Shown here: positions 1-11,422 of the stretch, piece by piece
Layout of the letters: every line of letters starts with the position of its first letter
Position numbering within the stretch: position 1 is the first letter of the stretch
Assembly (NCBI GenBank): GCA_003988855.1
Contig: QYAI01000166.1
Location: 1-53,209, forward strand
Length of the DNA: 53,209 nucleotides
DNA from: Arachnopeziza araneosa
Taxonomy: Eukaryota > Ascomycota > Leotiomycetes > Helotiales > Arachnopezizaceae
Direction of reading: 5' to 3'
The notes under the pieces: model-generated
Databases searched by the model: none
Told to the model about the DNA's origin: nothing
Seen by the model: only the letters and a program-made list of their open reading frames with translations
Made by a program: the position numbers and the translations under genes

Positions 1-65
1 AGGGTGTAGACGCAGCAGAGCAGAGACACTCACGCCGAGGCACCTTTTGCGACAGCTAGAGCCAT
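1..65 (-). CDS. Possible first exon of a gene running off the left edge
   Basis: An ATG at 65-63 in a good context (CAAGATGGC) opens MALAVAKGASA and meets a consensus donor GTGAGT at 33-28, so exon 1 would be 65-34 and the rest of the window edge is intron. The short alanine-rich start would fit many proteins, including mitochondrial presequences, but there is too little to name it. The call rests only on the start context and the donor. It could be chance. Confidence 0.35.
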
Positions 66-2331
66 CTTGGTTCCTTAAGGGACAAACGACCTCATTGTTA
101 GAATCAGAGACGGAAAAGGATGACGTGAGAGCGGATCGTGGAGGCATTGCGAGTATAAACCCCACCATGCCAAGCGGGGCGACGATTAGATAGGAGACGG
201 TATGCGATCCGAGGGAGCTCTCAATTGACGACAACGATGACGGCGACGACAGCTCCAGCAAAGCGGCGCATCCTCGAGGCGGAGGGGATGCGACGAGAAT
301 AGCTTGTGATGGGAAGAGGCACAAAGGATCGATGGATTAGATTGTGGGAAGGGAGACGAGGTGTGGGAGCTTGTGGATTGGGGGGAGCTACTCCCTGTCG
401 TTCCTACAATTGTTGTTTGAACTGCCCGTTGAATGATATGGATTATGGAACATGCGTACACACCGACATGCAGAATGAGCATGGCTCTCTTCCCTCAACC
501 AGCGTTCTTCTCATCAAACAGGAGAAGGGCCCCATCTTTTCCACTGCTCCAAGCCATGTCCCGTTCCGTGCTGGCACTTTTGGCCACTGATACGCCTGGA
601 GCCCGCTGCATCTATAAATGGAGCAGATAGAAAACATTTCGAATAGGAGGTGGTGTTTCTCGCTGAGCATTTCCTGTATGTACGAGTACAAGTACAGGTG
701 ACTGCTCTTCTTGTTGATTTGTAACCTGACTGTAGGAATGTTCACATGGGAATTGAGCTTTGCTGAGTCTTGCTTGCTTACCTACCGATTCCTCTCTCCG
801 AGATCATCTGATACGGTAGGTTTCTTGCTATTGTTGGATCTGGGTAAGTCGACGACTCGTTCCTGATAACTCGTATAGTTTACCTCGTCTATTCTCTTCT
901 ATATCCGCCTCGTATGCATCATTATTCGCTCTTCAGTATCTTCAATCATTCAATAGCAATTCAAGAAAGTACTGCTAAGAAAGCACGAGTACAGCCGACG
1001 AGTATATTGCAGACGACGACGACGACTAGAGGCATCGATTATTGTTCACACTAGCACAGCACTCGTCAATCTCGAAGCGTCTAGCACTGGCTACAGACTG
1101 TGTTCTTTTTCTCGGGTTCTGGAAGAACGGCGAGCTTCTTGGCTTCTGGATCTCCTACTCTTCTGGGCATGCTGCGAAGTTCAGATCTAGGCCGTCTGGT
1201 TCCTCTGTCGGATTGATTGGGCGCGGTTATGCTGTGCTGGCGGTGCTGGTACCTCGACCTGAACTCCGCTGGCCACATCAACAGTTGTAAAGGTCGAGAT
1301 TAGTCGCTCGCTGAGAGGCTAGCTAGCGACTTGCATTGATGAAGGGAAATAACAGAAGCACCGTGCTTTCACTGCTTATGCGAGTACCGACAGCACTCTT
1401 TTCTTACAACTCACGTCGCAGTCTGGATGATTGTTGCTGGCCGTGTGGTTGTTGCGCTGGAGAGGGGATGAGATGAGATGGTGCAAAAGGAGCAGAGCAA
1501 GAAAAGCTGCCATCAATGACAAAGACGGCTCCAGTGCATTCGTGCTCCCTTCTCCACGCAGCAGCCAGTAAGCGAAGCTCCCACCTCTCCCCCCTCCCCA
1601 CTGTGAGCATCAGCACCCAGCTCCGACCCCTACCCAATGATAGGGAGCCGAGGGATATTCTCCCCCTAACCGCCCTGATTAGAGACACAACTGCTTACAA
1701 CACACCCGGCCCTGGTGCTAGTAAAGTTGCCTGAAATAGGAACTTGATGTCTCTTCAACCTCAACCAGTCACCCACTCGCTGATCCCTTGAGCACCAAAT
1801 GAAGGACAGGAGTTTTGCAGGATATGATGTGGTTAGCACAAGACGTACGATGAAGTGACTATCCTGAAGAACTTCCTCCTTCCTGTTTGATTTATACAGC
1901 GAGAAGAAGCTCCGGCAAAGGCCCTCTTGGAACACTTTTCCGTTGAGATGATAACTGATAGCTTGTACGAATTGAAAACGGGATGGTGCATAAGCCTGTG
2001 TTTGAATGCTGAAACGCTCAATGAGTAACGAGTCGTATAATGGCGTAATGATGGGAACATATGACAGCCTGGTCCAAATGGTCTCAAATCTTCGAGGAAC
2101 TACTCTATATGTAACATTTATAAATGTGAACAACATGTTCTAGAATACAGGTAACCTGATGAAGTAGGACTCCCGTGCAAGAATATACGACAGAAATGGG
2201 GAGTGTTTTTGTTGGACTGAGGACTACGCATCTGGGATGATATTTGCATATCGCATTAGCGGCCGATGTGTTCGTGATGAATAAACACAACAACCAAATA
2301 CTTCCTAACAGCCACAACCACAATTGTCATC
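66..2331. other. No recognisable gene
   Basis: This 2.3 kb stretch has ORFs of up to 156 codons on both strands (the longest is 1666-2136, minus). None has a family signature, and their composition is not protein-like. A short GAC run lies near 1012-1026. The part next to 2332 is probably the promoter and 5' leader of the following gene, and the part next to 65 may be the leader of the gene leaving the window. Confidence 0.5.
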
Positions 2332-3053
2332 ATGTCGAACAAGAAGGATATGCGGAGGGCTGACCTCGGTGGGTTCTTTGTTGCGTCAATCAAGGAAGTA
2401 GGAAGTCTAACACCTGCTAGTGATTCCGTATCAAACTCCTGCCCCGAAAGAGTCTCCCGCAGACTTCAGCGGAACCTTGAGCTCAACCATGCCTATGGCA
2501 GCAATGGTAAGATGTCTTCTTTGTTTTTTGTCTATATTCGGAGGCGGCCTTTGGAGCATGTCTTGAGGACCGCCTAAGAGCTCGGCGACACAGCTCTCAA
2601 CTTCTGCAAACGTCTTGATCACCCATACTAATCTGCTGATAGTTTTTGCGCAACAAGTTCATTGGTTGGTATGCAATGTCTTCAATACACTGCTGTTCAG
2701 ATTAGCGCCGGGCGAAGAATGACTGTGTCTAACAATATGGCCAGGGCATCTGTTGTGTTCTCGATTCAGAATTGGTTAGGAGAGAGTGCAGATACCAAAA
2801 AGACGAGCAGTCAGCCTGCTATCTTCTCTGTTGGAATGGCTTGTGAGTAATTCAAATAAGTTGCAACCAAATGAGAAAATGCTGATCAACGATTGCACAG
2901 TTATGGCACTGGTCATAGTAAGTCGCGTTCTTAAAACCTAGACAAGGCTAACACTAGACTCAATAGACTTATCTCCCAATGTTTTTACCTCCTGCACCAG
3001 TTCCGGGACAAACAACAAGAACAGAGGCTCCTGCCGCAGCACCACCTTCTTGA
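2332..3053 (+). CDS. Asterix / PAT-complex subunit homologue (UPF0139 family), 116 aa, six exons
   Basis: Exons are 2332-2368, 2421-2506, 2643-2668, 2745-2842, 2901-2917 and 2967-3053, totalling 351 nt. The protein starts MSNKKDMRRADLVIPYQTP, continues with STMPMAAMFLRNKFIGWASV and QNWLGESADTKKTSS, and ends TYLPMFLPPAP. This is the fungal form of the Asterix (human WDR83OS) family, a small ER membrane protein of the PAT complex that chaperones nascent multispanning proteins. Two hydrophobic segments are visible, at about residues 50-64 and 80-95. The introns show TACTAAT/CTAAC-like branch sites and AG acceptors. Two exons are only 17 and 26 nt, so automatic callers could miss the gene. The family call is from memory of conserved motifs. 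Confidence 0.87.
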
Positions 3054-3651
3054 GCACAAGTTTTTGCGAAGGGCGATTCATGTATGATAAGGTATACCTG
3101 GTTGCTCTCAGCGGATAGGCATTGATGCGGAAAGCATGGCGTGGATACGACTAGCCATATGAATAAGAGCAAGGGGGTTACCATGTACTCTATCTACAAA
3201 AATACATAACTGTACTTTAACTTCTTCTTTTCTTCCTTGGCCAGAGGTTTAGGGGCAGACACCTTTGCTGCAATTAAGATATCCAGGGGTACTCGCCACT
3301 CAAGCAGCAGAGCCTCAATGATTCACTTGATCATTCATAAACAAAACTCGCCGGACTCCGTGACAGGAAAAATAGGAGTGGCGGGCAGCTGCGAGTCATT
3401 GCTTGAGGCATAAATCCATATCACGTGGCATTGACGCTAGCGTTAAAGCCCGGCGCCCCTCCCTTCAAGTTCGCCTTTTCTTCCCCACCAACATCCTCCC
3501 TTACCAGCCAACAGCCTCAAAGACTTCCAAACAACAAACTCCGCTCTTCAACCACAGTCTTCATTCTCTGATACAGCGATACGTTCTCGCTCATTCTTCA
3601 ACCCGTACCACAACAAAACCAACCCAAAAAAACCCAGAAACACTCGAGTTT

Positions 3652-4356
3652 ATGTCAATCGAAAACCTTAAGACCTTCGGTGAGTCGTCATAACCCAACC
3701 CAAACAACTCCTCCCAGGGCTGCGAGCCATGTGAGCTGTGTCATTCACAATCGCATTTATCTTGCGAGATGTTTTCGACACCACTCTTATCCAGATTAAT
3801 CTCTGCCTTGAGTTACACTGCTAATGTTGTTTGTGACACAGACCCCTTCGCCGAAGCCGACGAAGATACCGGAGAGACCAAGCAGTCGCAGAATTACATC
3901 CATATTCGCATTCAGCGTAAGTCTACCTTCTTCATGACTGCCATAAGCACATGCGTGGCGCAGCCCCTGTCATCACCCCACGTTGTGCGATAAGCTGGCT
4001 GACCCGAATCTTCCTCCTATAGAGCGAAATGGTCGCAAGACCTTAACGACTGTCCAAGGTCTCCCCAAGAAGTTTGACCAGAAGAAGATTCTCAAGGTCA
4101 TCAAGAAAAAGTTCGGTATGCTAGCAAAGGTCACCGGAGAAGCTGATACTAACTATATATTAGCTTGCAATGGCACCATTGTCGTCGACACTGAGATGGG
4201 CGAGGTGATTCAACTTCAAGGCGATCAGCGCAAGGATGTACAAGAGTTCCTCACCGACAAGAAGGAAGGTCTGGAGCTTGATGCCAAGACCATTAAGGTA
4301 AGTTGCTACTTATCACCCACGCTACAAACTAACCATCCCAGGTCCATGGTTTCTAA
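3652..4356 (+). CDS. SUI1: Translation initiation factor eIF1 (SUI1)
   Basis: Exons are 3652-3679, 3842-3916, 4023-4115, 4164-4297 and 4342-4356. The protein begins MSIENLKTFDPFAEADEDTG, contains NYIHIRIQQRNGRKTLTTVQ, KKFACNGTIV and GEVIQLQGDQR, and ends IKVHGF, which is the canonical eIF1 sequence. eIF1 binds the 40S subunit near the P site and enforces stringent AUG selection. The length, about 114 aa, is standard. The last intron has a CTAAC branch site, and the last exon supplies only the final four codons and the stop. The long pyrimidine-rich leader before 3652 is typical of a highly expressed translation gene. It converges with EOS1 downstream. Confidence 0.97.
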
Positions 4357-4707
4357 ACCCATCGAGCCCCCCACCAGCCGTCGCATCGAGGAGCGATAGA
4401 AGTATCAATCCAAACGTTCCCTTTTACCTTCTTGCCACACCTCTTCACCCACGGCTGGGTCGACTAGAGACGTAAGGCTTTTTTCGACATGGGGTGGCGT
4501 TCGATGATACCCGCATTCTTCATAGAAGGCACAGATGGCTATGGATAGTTTTTCTGCTTTTCTCCAGACCTGGAAGATGTCACGTTGCTTTCTCTTAAAG
4601 ATCATGTGTAATTACAGAGGAGTCTGCCAGGGTCTAGGCATAGATTCTGATAATTCAAACACATGGTATCATTCTTGATGGTTCTACACGTGACTCTCAT
4701 TCTATCG

Positions 4708-5640
4708 TTACAGCTCACGGTCACCAGCTCCAATTCCCATACCCTCAACCAGATATTTGATGTAGGCCCAGCATTGGTTTACAATCAAGAATAGCGGTAC
4801 CGGAGGCTCGTTTGCTCTGCTTAAGTGTAACTGTAGCAGCAAGCTCACCATTGATATAAAGCTGGCAATTGAGAAGACGGAGATTGATAAGGAGGTCTCC
4901 TTGAGGATTGCAATGCGCGGATGCATAATATGATAGGATATGGTCAATGTCTTCCACAGTCAGTACATGCAATCCGAGCAGAGAGAGGAGAGGGGAGCAT
5001 ACACTAGCAATACTGATCCAGGCTGGGAGCAGCAATCTCGGATCCTCTGAGCCACCAGATAGATACAGAACCCATGATGTTATGTAGGCGTTTATGGAAT
5101 TGATTGTCAAGAGGCGGACAAGTGTTGCTTGGGGAGTATAGTTTAGAAGCCTGTGATTGATGACTTAGTTGAGGAGTGGAATGAAGAGGGAACGTCACGT
5201 ACCACCGAGACATCAAACAGTCGGTGAAATAGAAGCTCAGCCAAGCCGCAGAGCAGCACTTCTCCAGTCAGCTTCTATCATGGTCTGTCTTTCTTGCCTC
5301 CTGACATGGAGCCAGCATCAGGAGAATGGAGGAAGAGGCATACCCAAAGAACCGCCAGAAACACCTCCGTCACGCGAAAGCGCTTCTCGATGCTCCAACC
5401 CGCACCCAGATCTCCCTTAACCAGATCCACGTGCCACAGCAGCTCCCGCAGAAAGGTCAGCGCACAGCGGAGACCCCACCATGCTGCCGGGGCCGTCGAA
5501 AGGGCGCGGCAGAACAGGAGGGGGAAGTGCCAGTGTCGTTCGACGCCGAGGAGGACAGCGACACGCGGGTGCAGCACCGAGGTGGGGGTGTCGGGGTTGA
5601 AGGGGTGGAGGTTGGGCGGGGAGGAGGGTAAGGGGGAAGA
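4708..5640 (-). CDS. EOS1: N-glycosylation protein EOS1-like, ER membrane (5' end unresolved)
   Basis: From the 3' end the exons are 4950-4708, 5150-5003, 5258-5203 and a first visible exon ending at 5344. Joined, they read LHPRVAVLLGVERHWHFP, WWGLRCALTFLRELLWHVD, RFRVTEVFLAVLWCCSAAWL, FYFTDCLMSRWLLNYTPQAT, INAYITSWVLYLSGGSEDPR and ETSLSISVFSIASFISMVSL, which is the fungal EOS1 pattern (PF12326-type membrane protein tied to N-glycosylation and oxidative-stress tolerance). Several transmembrane segments are clear. The frame stays open upstream of 5577 through a Ser/Pro-rich stretch to a stop near 5735 without an ATG. The start codon must therefore lie in an upstream exon, or the sequence is damaged there. 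The given right-hand limit is arbitrary. Confidence 0.83.
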
Positions 5641-5814
5641 GGAAGGGAAGGACGAGGCTCGCGGGAGGCTACGAGACGTCGGTGCGAAGGGGAGGGGGGA
5701 AGGGCGGGTGGTCGAGGGAGCCAGTCTGAGGGGCTGTCAGGGGCGTATGCTGCCGCTGCCGCATTTGGGGGATGGAGGCAGGACGGAGCCTGGGGGAGGA
5801 AGATGGAAAGGAAA

Positions 5815-5910
5815 GGCTAAGAAGGAGAGAAGGAGAGAAGGAGAGAAGGAGAGAAGAGAGGAGGGCGAGGCGAGGCGAGGCGAGGTGAGGCGAGGCGAGG
5901 TGAGATGATA
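5815..5910. repeat. GGAGA and GGCGA simple-sequence tract
   Basis: The plus strand carries repeated GGAGAGAA units followed by tandem GCGAG/GTGAG pentamers. It lies upstream of EOS1, between it and divergent MBA1, and creates long meaningless ORFs on both strands. Confidence 0.85.
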
Positions 5911-6302
5911 TGAGATCGGGGGAAGGTGCCACTGGACACTATCACGGCAAGAAAGTGCGCATGTGGTCTTACCCCGGACTTGGGCTGGCCACCGTAGAAT
6001 CATGCGGCCGGGATGGGCAGGAGCGACCGTGGCTGCTTTGTTTACATGGAATGATTTTAGATCAGTTGTTAAGAGATTTGAATCAGGAGGAGGATTGAAT
6101 CAGAACCTCTTCCTGACAATCCGAGTTTCTATCCCATTGCATTGACCCTCGCTCATCACTTCAACCTCGTCGGCCAGCATCATCCCCATCGGAGCTGCCA
6201 GGGGCCTGTCTCACCGACGGCGAACTCGCAGAAAAAAGTTACTCCGTACCAAAGGGCAGTCAGGCCATCCCAAGCTCCCTCTCCCACGACTTCTCAGCTG
6301 CA

Positions 6303-7241
6303 ATGGCACAACCTCTCCTCCAGCCGCTCTTCAGAGCCGTTGTGCCGACCTCATCCACCCTCTCGCGGCGATGCTTCTCCCAGATGCCTCCCCTCCACCA
6401 GCCAGCCAAAGGACCCGGAGCCGCAGGAGGGCAATCGTCCATCCGCCGGCCCCAACCCGCCGACCGCAGCGTTCGCGTGCTGGCAAAGATGGCCAGCTCC
6501 ATCCCCAATGATGCCGGTCTGCTTCCAGGTCCGTAGCGCGCTCCTCTCCTGCTCACTTCCACTGACAGCGCGGGGACAGGCACCTTCATCACGCCCACCC
6601 GCGCCAACCGCCCCTCGCCCGTCAGAAACCCGCGAGACTACCTGTCCCTCCTCTGGATCCTGTTCAAGAACCGCCTCCGCGACCGTGCCTCCCTCGCCAT
6701 CCTCAAGTACTCCTCGCCCAAGGAAGGAGGCGGGAAACGGCGCATGAAGATCGACCGGGGCAGGATCCCAGCCGCAGCGGTCGGGCTGCATCGACAGATG
6801 TACACGGCATTCGCAGAGGGAGACATCCCTAAACTGCAGACCATCTGCACATCTGGAATTCTGGAGTCGTTGCAAGCGCGCATCAGTCGGAGAGAAAGGG
6901 GGGAGAGAGTGCACTGGGAATTGATCAAGTATGGGAGGCGAGCGAAGTTGGTCAGCGATCGGGCAGCGAGGTTACCAACCGAGGGCGCGGCGATCAGGCA
7001 GGCAGTGGTGAGGATCCAGAGCACGCAAAAGTTGACAAGGACGAAACAGGTTACTGGGAGAAATGGCGTGAATACAGAGATTCTGGTTGGCGGGAGTGGG
7101 AAGGAGAAGAATACTGTCGAGTATGTGGTTTTGCAGAAGACGATGGAGGGGTGGGTGGATGGGGAATGGAAGGTTTGGGGGACGACGAAGGAGACTAATT
7201 TAGAGGAGCTAAGGGAGGAAGATAGAGAGGCTTTGGCATAA
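6303..7241 (+). CDS. MBA1: Mitochondrial ribosome-receptor/ribosomal protein, MBA1/mL45 family
   Basis: Two exons, 6303-6528 and 6580-7241, flank a 51-nt intron with a CTGAC branch site. The protein of about 295 aa starts with a likely mitochondrial presequence (LSRRCFSQMPPLHQP). It continues with a Tim44-like/MBA1 domain: NPRDYLSLLWILFKNRLRDR, RGRIPAAAVGLHRQMYTAFA, EGDIPKLQTICTSGILESLQ, and WELIKYGRRAKLVSDRAARL. MBA1 and mL45 tether the mitoribosome to the inner membrane and help insert mitochondrially made proteins. The C-terminal KTMEGWVDGEWKVWGTT motif fits the family. It is divergent from EOS1 and convergent with the symporter at 7549. Confidence 0.83.
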
Positions 7242-7548
7242 ATGCTGAACGAGAAGCGACGGATGTTGTTTGAAAATCACCGAATTGTATTGGTATAGCA
7301 AACGATGGAGCAGAGAGAGCACCATACTGTAGTATACGTAGCATGTTGAAGACCGTAGAAGGACAGATGTTGTAAATATCAGAATATATAAGGCTCTGCT
7401 CTGCTATCAGCTAGCCGGTCCAAAGGAAAACACATCAACGAATAACTCTCCCACTCCCCCGAAACTAATAATTCCGTTGCGCGATATTCCTCACCACCAG
7501 AAAAGCCTCCTGTTCTCGCCTAGCACCATTCCCTCTTCCAATCATCAC

Positions 7549-9853
7549 TCAGAAAAACTTCCCCTTATGATCAACAGTCACCAATCCCGCTTGATGGTCG
7601 CTGTGAATCTCAGTGCTATCCTCAACGTACTCCCCAGCACCGTCAGCGTTGATTTGTCTCTGCATATAAGCTGGCTTATCAAGAGCATCAAAACGAACTC
7701 CCTTCCTCTTGGCATCAAACCACTGCCATGCCAACCTGAGGCCTAATGCACCCGCTCCCCACAACAGACCTCCAAAAGGAGCAGCAACAAAAGCGCCAAA
7801 GGCACTCCAATCATCGCCATACAATCCCTGCTCAAGAAGAATGAGCTTCGCCCCGTCTAGAGCATCACCGAAATAGATCGTTCCGAAGATGAAGACGGTG
7901 AGGATACCTCCCAGGCCACCGACCACGACTTCAAAACCACGCCAGAAGTAGAAACGATCACTGAGGCCGAGAATGAGGACGGGGATAGTGGAAGCAGAGA
8001 CGAGATCGGAGATGAGGTAGATCTGGAGGATGGACGGGGCTTTGAGAGCGAGTACTACGACGGGGAAGATGATGAGCACGACAGCAACACGGATGTACCA
8101 GATGTTGAGCTTGTTTCTGAATAAATCGTTGGAAGCGGTGGATACCATGGCTGACTGGAAGGAGTCGAAAGCAGCAGTCGATAGTGAGACGACCATTACA
8201 AGGACGATACCGACAGTCCAGGCGGGAAGCTGCTCAAGGAGGTAGAAGAACGCAACGCTGCCATTTTGGTCGGGGTCGTTAGGATCAAATGCTCCTGACC
8301 AAGTAGCAATGAGGCCGGTAGCGCCGACGAGTGTCAGGATGATGAGCGTCACGACCGCAGCGATAGAAACGCCGATCCATAGGTCTCTGTCGGTTTTTGA
8401 GGCAAAGGTTCGGATCCAGAAGTTGGAGAGGAAGAAGTCGTTGGTGAGGACCGCGACTGGAAGGATGTAGAGTAGCTGCCATCCAAGCAAGGTAGCTTTT
8501 GTGAGTCCGCTTGAATCGATGAGACTCTTGTCAATCTTAGTCTCAACCCCGACAGTGATGGTTGCAATGATGACTGGATAGTATCAGAAATGCGTAACCA
8601 TAGGATAAGGGCTAAAGCATACTTAGACCGATGACCATAGCACCTTGAATGTTATCTGTAATGAAAGAAATCTTAAATCCTCCCAAAGCTTGAGCAATTT
8701 TAGCTAAGACTCGGCTTTCGGAATCTCATTCTCACATGTGTAAATGGTGGTCACGGCACATTCCACAATCACCATTGGAAGTCCGTCCATGCCTGTAAGA
8801 GCGTTCATGATCTGCTGTAAAGCAGATAGCTCAGCAACCATGTAAAGAAACATAGTAACAAGCGTCAAGAATGAGAGATAGAGCGCCGTGACCAAACCAT
8901 AACGTTGTCTGGTCCATTCTGTCAGGACGAAGCCCTCTGGACATTTGTTCCTAATAATAGGACCAAGATACGCAAAGATCATGAGCGGTGCAGCAGAAGT
9001 GATAGCATACACAACCACGCCTTGCACACCTGTGATTGTGGCCAGCTGAGGATAAGAGAACAAGATTCCGGAACCAAGCGCTGTAAAGTGAGAACAGATC
9101 TAGATTAGCAATCATATTCGTAAGGGGAGGGGAATATCAAAGCGGCAGACACTTTCCCACGCAAGCATTAACTTGATCGAGTATTTACGGTGCAATCTCA
9201 GCTTCATCCAAGCAGGACCAAAGATCTCTCTCTTTCGAGAGTTGGATCAGAGGTAGCTACTTCGACTTGGCGCCCGTAGTGAAGCCGCGCTGAGTTTCTC
9301 AAGACCATTCCTTGAAACCTCCCTACAAGAGTGAGGTGGACAAAGAGAGTCATGAGAAGCTCAGCGGTTTGTTTGAATACGAACCTCTTCACAGCTCACC
9401 CTCTTTCAAGACTATTCTTCATCCGAAGTGCTTCACGTCTGAGTGGCGAAATTCATGCTGCCGCATTTTGATCCGAAATTGTAGTCGCGGTTGATGTACT
9501 AACCAGACGCAATAAAGTTAAGTGCCAGAGGAAACGCTAGAGAAAGTATCAGCCAAGATTCAACTCAGATACAAGCTGTGGAAGCATGAGATGAGCTCCG
9601 CAAGTAATCCTGACCCGTTTGAGTTCGATTCCCAGAGAGCCATTCGCCCTAAACATGAATTAGCGAATGGCAGTGATGCTTTGCTGGTAGGGACCTTTGA
9701 TTGATGTCTCAATCTGAACGCTACGTATAACCCAAAGACTCTGTCATGTGGTCAGTCTTGGGTGGTGAATATCATGTACATGACCACGTACAAGAATGCG
9801 CCGTAGGTCAGATAGATGATTGCATTGCTCGCAGGCTGAGAAGGTTGACCCAT
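7549..9853 (-). CDS. Sodium:solute symporter (SSS family), DUR3-like
   Basis: Seven exons (9853-9780, 9740-9695, 9648-9615, 9536-9504, 9080-8736, 8688-8623, 8573-7549) give 540 aa. Family motifs include SGNRTQTAFPLALNFIAS, LGPIIRNKCPEGFVLTEW, MVAELSALQQIMNALTG, GGFKISFITDNIQGAMV, and NDFFLSNFWIRTFASKTDRD. About a dozen hydrophobic segments place it in the plasma membrane as an ion-driven solute transporter. DUR3 relatives import urea or polyamines, but the substrate here is not readable from sequence. It is shorter than the usual DUR3 of about 700 aa. Intron 1 is only 39 nt, while intron 5 (9081-9503) is 423 nt, much longer than the usual 45-60 nt in this window. The exon sum is divisible by three. 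The start at 9853 is the only ATG that continues in frame into exon 2. Confidence 0.88.
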
Positions 9854-10726
9854 GCTGGCCGTCGTGATGGATGGATGGATGGGCCAAAAGTTGAGTTGTT
9901 CAAGGAAGGAAAAGGAAGAGAGTTGTCGAAGAGCTTGAAAAGCTTGAAGAGCTTGGAAAAGAGAGATTCCACTCTTCTCAACCGCAACTTCTCCCACCCC
10001 CACCAGTACGGCACATCTCAGGAGATGATTGGGTCATGGCCAACGCTAGCAGAAGGTTCTGCATGAACCTGTCTGCCTCAGTCCACCACCGCAGCTGCAG
10101 CTAGCGTAAACAGGGCAGGCACGGGAAACTCCCCATCACGAGATCAACGGGGCAGAGTCTCCCGTCCCGTCGGACGTGATTACATGCATACATAGTTTGA
10201 AGTCTTGTCAACCAATCTTCTCATCGTAGCTGCTGTTTCTTCTCTTGGCCCTTTATTTACCAAGTCGGCTTGTCACGTGATTCTGCAGCCTCAGGCCTCA
10301 ATAGCACGTCACATGACCTGCTCACATCTCTATTCGGCATGTGCTCAATAACGACACCAACGCGCTCCTTTCCATGGGTGATTCTGCAAAACTCACGAAT
10401 GGATATGGTGTATTTACACCTCAGCCTAATCCTTGATATCCAATGTACCCCTTCCGCTCCAATTCGATGCCCGTGTGGCCCGGGTGTGGGAAGGCAGGGC
10501 AGTCTGATTCGAGCCAGGAGAAAGCAAGCGAGTGAGTATCGCTTCGATAAGGTAAAAACGGCAGACTTAAGGCATTTATACACTTAGTTAAGCTACTAGA
10601 ACGAATATTAAGATTTACGTCTTTATTAGACTACTTTTGTAATGGCACGAACACGAATATAGCTAGTCAAGAGGCATATGGAAGTGCGTTGATAGTCTGA
10701 GTATATTCGGTTCATAGGCTAGCTAC

Positions 10727-10763
10727 GAAGGAAAAGAAGAAAAGAAGAAAAGAAGAAAAGAAT
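10727..10763. repeat. (AAGAA)n microsatellite
   Basis: A run of AAAGAAG/AAAAG units on the plus strand in an intergenic, AT-leaning stretch. Confidence 0.85.
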
Positions 10764-11225
10764 AACTACACGAGTAGTCCGAATACACTCTGAATGTACC
10801 CCTTATTCTTCACACTTCGGAAATAAGGTCTTGTCCGTCTACGCATGACATTTGCAACACGTGATATTCTGCTCATCACAAAGACATCTAAGGAGACTGC
10901 TGTTGCTTTATTACTTTAGAAAGCTACTCCAAGGTCGCGAGTATTCTTGAACCTTGCACAGGCAGAGCGTGGAAGACCAAATTGGATCGCGGTATAGTTT
11001 CTGTACTACATGTTTCGACATCCCATGTCAGAAAGAACCGGACCTATAATACACCTAGGCGTAGTACTAAGAATGCTTAATTCTGCTTAGTTACGTGGAT
11101 GTGTATATCTTCCTATCGTAGTTTGATTTGTAGTAATGCTGCTGAAAGTGCTCTGGTATCTAGTATTCAACTTAGCAGTGCTACTACATGCACTACTACA
11201 CTTAGGAGAACACTATCCTGCAGCA

Positions 11226-11253
11226 CTCCTAATTGCAGTACTGCAATTAGGAG
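11226..11253. repeat. Perfect 28-bp palindrome
   Basis: The half-site CTCCTAATTGCAGT is followed immediately by its exact reverse complement. Surrounding sequence is rich in GCAGTACTG-like words. No coding context is seen. Confidence 0.9.
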
Positions 11254-11353
11254 CGCACTAACACCTAGCACTACAATCAGTACAGTAGTTTTGCAGTACC
11301 GCGATAGGGAGCATGTTAGCCAGGCTATACTGTAGTTAGAAGGGGAGCAGAAA

Positions 11354-11422
11354 CTGGCTCTCCTGACGTTGGCGCATCCGTTTCTGGCTCCCTGACGCTG
11401 GCGCATCTGCTCCCTGGCGCAT
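11354..11422. repeat. GC-rich tandem repeat, about 30-bp unit
   Basis: Units beginning CTGGCTC and ending TGGCGCATC at 11354-11380 and 11384-11410 are followed by a partial third copy (CCCTGGCGCAT). The copies are diverged. They could be minisatellite or part of a decayed element. Confidence 0.75.

Noticed and set aside
1666..2136. 156-codon minus-strand ORF
   Set aside because: Composition is not protein-like, no family is recognised, and an overlapping second frame is equally open.
5294..5932. Long ORFs on both strands in the GGAGA/GGCGA tract
   Set aside because: They come from simple repeats with no stops. Part of the minus strand is the real EOS1 exon in a different frame.
9619..9633. 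B-box-like GAGTTCGATTCCC suggesting a tRNA
   Set aside because: It lies inside exon 3 of the symporter (GNRTQT codons), has no matching acceptor stem or A box, and no T-tract.
10257..10587. ORFs of over 100 codons on both strands
   Set aside because: Fully overlapping antisense frames with no motifs or splice support; probably chance.
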